DNA of 64,000 nucleotides from Coprobacillaceae bacterium UN01-12pH3A (lineage in GTDB: Bacteria > Bacillota_I > Bacilli_A > Erysipelotrichales > Coprobacillaceae). Position 1 is the stretch's first letter; each line of letters opens with the position of its first letter. Made by a program: the position numbers and the translations under genes. The notes under the pieces were generated by a model. It was given only the letters and a program-made list of their open reading frames with translations. It ran no database searches and had not been told where the DNA came from. Shown here piece by piece: positions 62,569 to 64,000 of the stretch. Location of the stretch: the NCBI GenBank assembly GCA_027676805.1, contig JAQENU010000006.1:186001-250000 (forward strand). Reading direction: 5' to 3'.

Positions 62569-64000
62569 ATGAGTAACATTCGTAACATTGCAATTATTGC
62601 ACACGTAGACCACGGAAAAACGACATTAGTTGATCAGCTATTAAGACAATCAGGAACCTTTAGAAATAATGAACAGGTTGCAGAAAGAGTAATGGATAGT
62701 AACGCCTTAGAAAGAGAAAGAGGAATTACAATTCTGGCTAAAAACACAGCGATCAATTATAAGGATTATCATATCAATATCATGGATACACCGGGCCATG
62801 CCGATTTTGGCGGTGAGGTAGAACGTATCATGAAAATGGTCGATGGGGTTTTGTTGGTGGTAGATGCATACGAAGGAACAATGCCTCAAACTCGTTTTGT
62901 ATTAAAAAAAGCATTGGAATCAAAGGTTAAACCTATCGTTGTTATTAATAAGGTAGACCGTCCGGTTGTCCGAATTAGTGAGGTACGCGATGAAATCTTA
63001 GAATTATTTATGGAATTAGGAGCAGAAGATGATCAGTTAGATTTCCCAACCGTTTATGTATCTGCTTTACAAGGAACATCAAGTTTATCTGAAGAATTAT
63101 CAACACAGGAAGCGACGATGGATCATTTGTTCGATATGATCATCGATGAAATTCCAGCTCCCGATGTAGATGAAGAAGGACCATTGCAATTCCAGCCTGC
63201 TTTATTAGATTATAATGACTACGTTGGACGTATTGGGGTTGGACGTATCAAACGTGGTAAGATTAAATTAAATGAAACAGTATCATGTGTCAGAGCAGAT
63301 GGGTCTGTCACACAGTTTAGAATTCAGAAATTATTCGGATTCCTTGGATTATCAAGAATTGAAATTCAGGAAGCAGCAGCAGGTGATATCGTTGCTATTG
63401 CCGGATTAGCGGATATCGGTGTAGGTGAAACAGTATGTACAATGGGAAAAGAAGAAGCCTTGCCATTATTACGTGTAGATGAGCCTACAATTCAAATGGT
63501 ATTTGGGACAAATACTTCTCCGTTTGCCGGCAGAGAAGGAAAATTTGTCACTGCCAGCAAAATTGAAGAACGTTTATTTAAGGAAACAAATAAAGATGTT
63601 TCATTAAAGATTGAAAGAATTCCTAATTCGGAAGAGTGGATCGTAAGCGGACGTGGAGAACTGCATTTATCTATTTTAATTGAAACAATGCGTCGTGAAG
63701 GTTATGAACTGCAAGTGTCTCGCCCAAAAGTTATTTTAAAAGAAATCGATGGTAAAGTTTGCGAGCCATGGGAAGACGTACAGGTGGAAGCACCGGATGA
63801 CTGTATCGGTTCAGTTATTGAATCACTGGGATTTAGACGTGGTATTATGCAAAACATGACAAGCCATGACGGGCAGACAAGAGTAACTTATCATATTCCA
63901 TCAAGAGGAATGATTGGTTTCATGACAAACTTCTTAACAATGACAAAAGGATATGGAATTATCTCTCATACCTTTATGGAATATCGCCCGGTAGATGGTG
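62569..64000 (+). CDS. typA: Ribosome-associated GTPase BipA/TypA, partial (3' end beyond the window)
   Basis: An ATG at 62569 (GAGAGGTATTGTG upstream) opens a frame that runs to the right edge (477 codons; full BipA proteins have about 605-615). The opening reads [19 protein letters not shown] (G1), then [24 protein letters not shown] (G3) and VINKVDRP (G4). Further on [11 protein letters not shown] and the elongation-factor-G-like domain with [12 protein letters not shown] and [14 protein letters not shown] are BipA-typical. BipA assists assembly of the large ribosomal subunit and growth in the cold or stress. Confidence 0.96.
   Translation, partial: MSNIRNIAIIAHVDHGKTTLVDQLLRQSGTFRNNEQVAERVMDSNALERERGITILAKNTAINYKDYHINIMDTPGHADFGGEVERIMKMVDGVLLVVDAYEGTMPQTRFVLKKALESKVKPIVVINKVDRPVVRISEVRDEILELFMELGAEDDQLDFPTVYVSALQGTSSLSEELSTQEATMDHLFDMIIDEIPAPDVDEEGPLQFQPALLDYNDYVGRIGVGRIKRGKIKLNETVSCVRADGSVTQFRIQKLFGFLGLSRIEIQEAAAGDIVAIAGLADIGVGETVCTMGKEEALPLLRVDEPTIQMVFGTNTSPFAGREGKFVTASKIEERLFKETNKDVSLKIERIPNSEEWIVSGRGELHLSILIETMRREGYELQVSRPKVILKEIDGKVCEPWEDVQVEAPDDCIGSVIESLGFRRGIMQNMTSHDGQTRVTYHIPSRGMIGFMTNFLTMTKGYGIISHTFMEYRPVDG

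Overview
The window reads as an AT-rich, low-GC Gram-positive chromosome (Bacillota). I infer a spore-forming, gut-type lineage, possibly Erysipelotrichia. The support is strong GGAGG ribosome sites, two T-box leaders, ParA/ParB/Noc genes, an AlkD/AlkC-like protein, a MupG-type protein, a DUF1846 protein, a 1406-residue 2-hydroxyacyl-CoA dehydratase activase fusion and the sporulation protease YabG. Genus and species cannot be fixed from the sequence alone. Both edges cut genes: a DUF2087-type regulator on the left and bipA/typA on the right. There is no rRNA, tRNA, CRISPR array, prophage or transposase.

Layout. 1-4.4 kb: stress and DNA-repair genes (VOC protein, TetR regulator and AlkD/C-like protein in one operon with an operator palindrome; DJ-1 protein; hypoxanthine-DNA glycosylase; DUF1905). 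4.5-9.3 kb: an MFS transporter, an ABC exporter and MupG. 9.5-13.4 kb: hisC, a catalytically decayed HAD-like protein, tatD and a G5/3D-domain wall protein. 13.5-21.9 kb: origin-type housekeeping cluster mnmG-rsmG-noc, then (after an inverted acetyltransferase) pssA-psd-soj-spo0J-pentapeptide protein. 21.9-28.3 kb: LysR regulator divergent from a heterodimeric ABC exporter, then DUF1846. 28.5-33.2 kb: MarR regulator plus the giant activase. 33.6-37.1 kb: a LytTR regulator fused to a decayed ABC ATPase domain, followed by its probable ABC transporter. 37.1-38.4 kb: trpS under a tryptophan T-box. 38.4-44.8 kb, all on the minus strand: isoaspartyl dipeptidase, an Lsa-type ABC-F protein behind a three-segment attenuator, a nucleotidyltransferase/class II synthetase-like pair, a Crp/Fnr regulator and a HAD phosphatase. 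45-48.8 kb: a T-box-controlled amino-acid ABC importer with an M20 peptidase. 49-56 kb: metallophosphoesterase, RNase H, rnmV-ksgA-yabG-ispE-glmU-prs. 56.5-61.7 kb: two-component system with an ABC/FtsX transporter. 61.7-64 kb: MBL-fold hydrolase and bipA.

The most interesting regulatory element is the leader of the Lsa-type gene (about 41103-41249, minus strand). It has a good promoter, a very short leader ORF and two copies of one sequence flanking their complement, so that two mutually exclusive structures can form, one of them a terminator. This is the architecture of ribosome-mediated attenuation. Other points worth a second look are the LytTR/decayed-ABC regulator, the nucleotidyltransferase/synthetase-like pair (which may carry a 3' frameshift), the dead HAD protein, a pentapeptide-repeat gene translationally coupled to spo0J, and a Noc without the usual N-terminal extension. 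All functions are inferred by reading motifs; no database search was possible.
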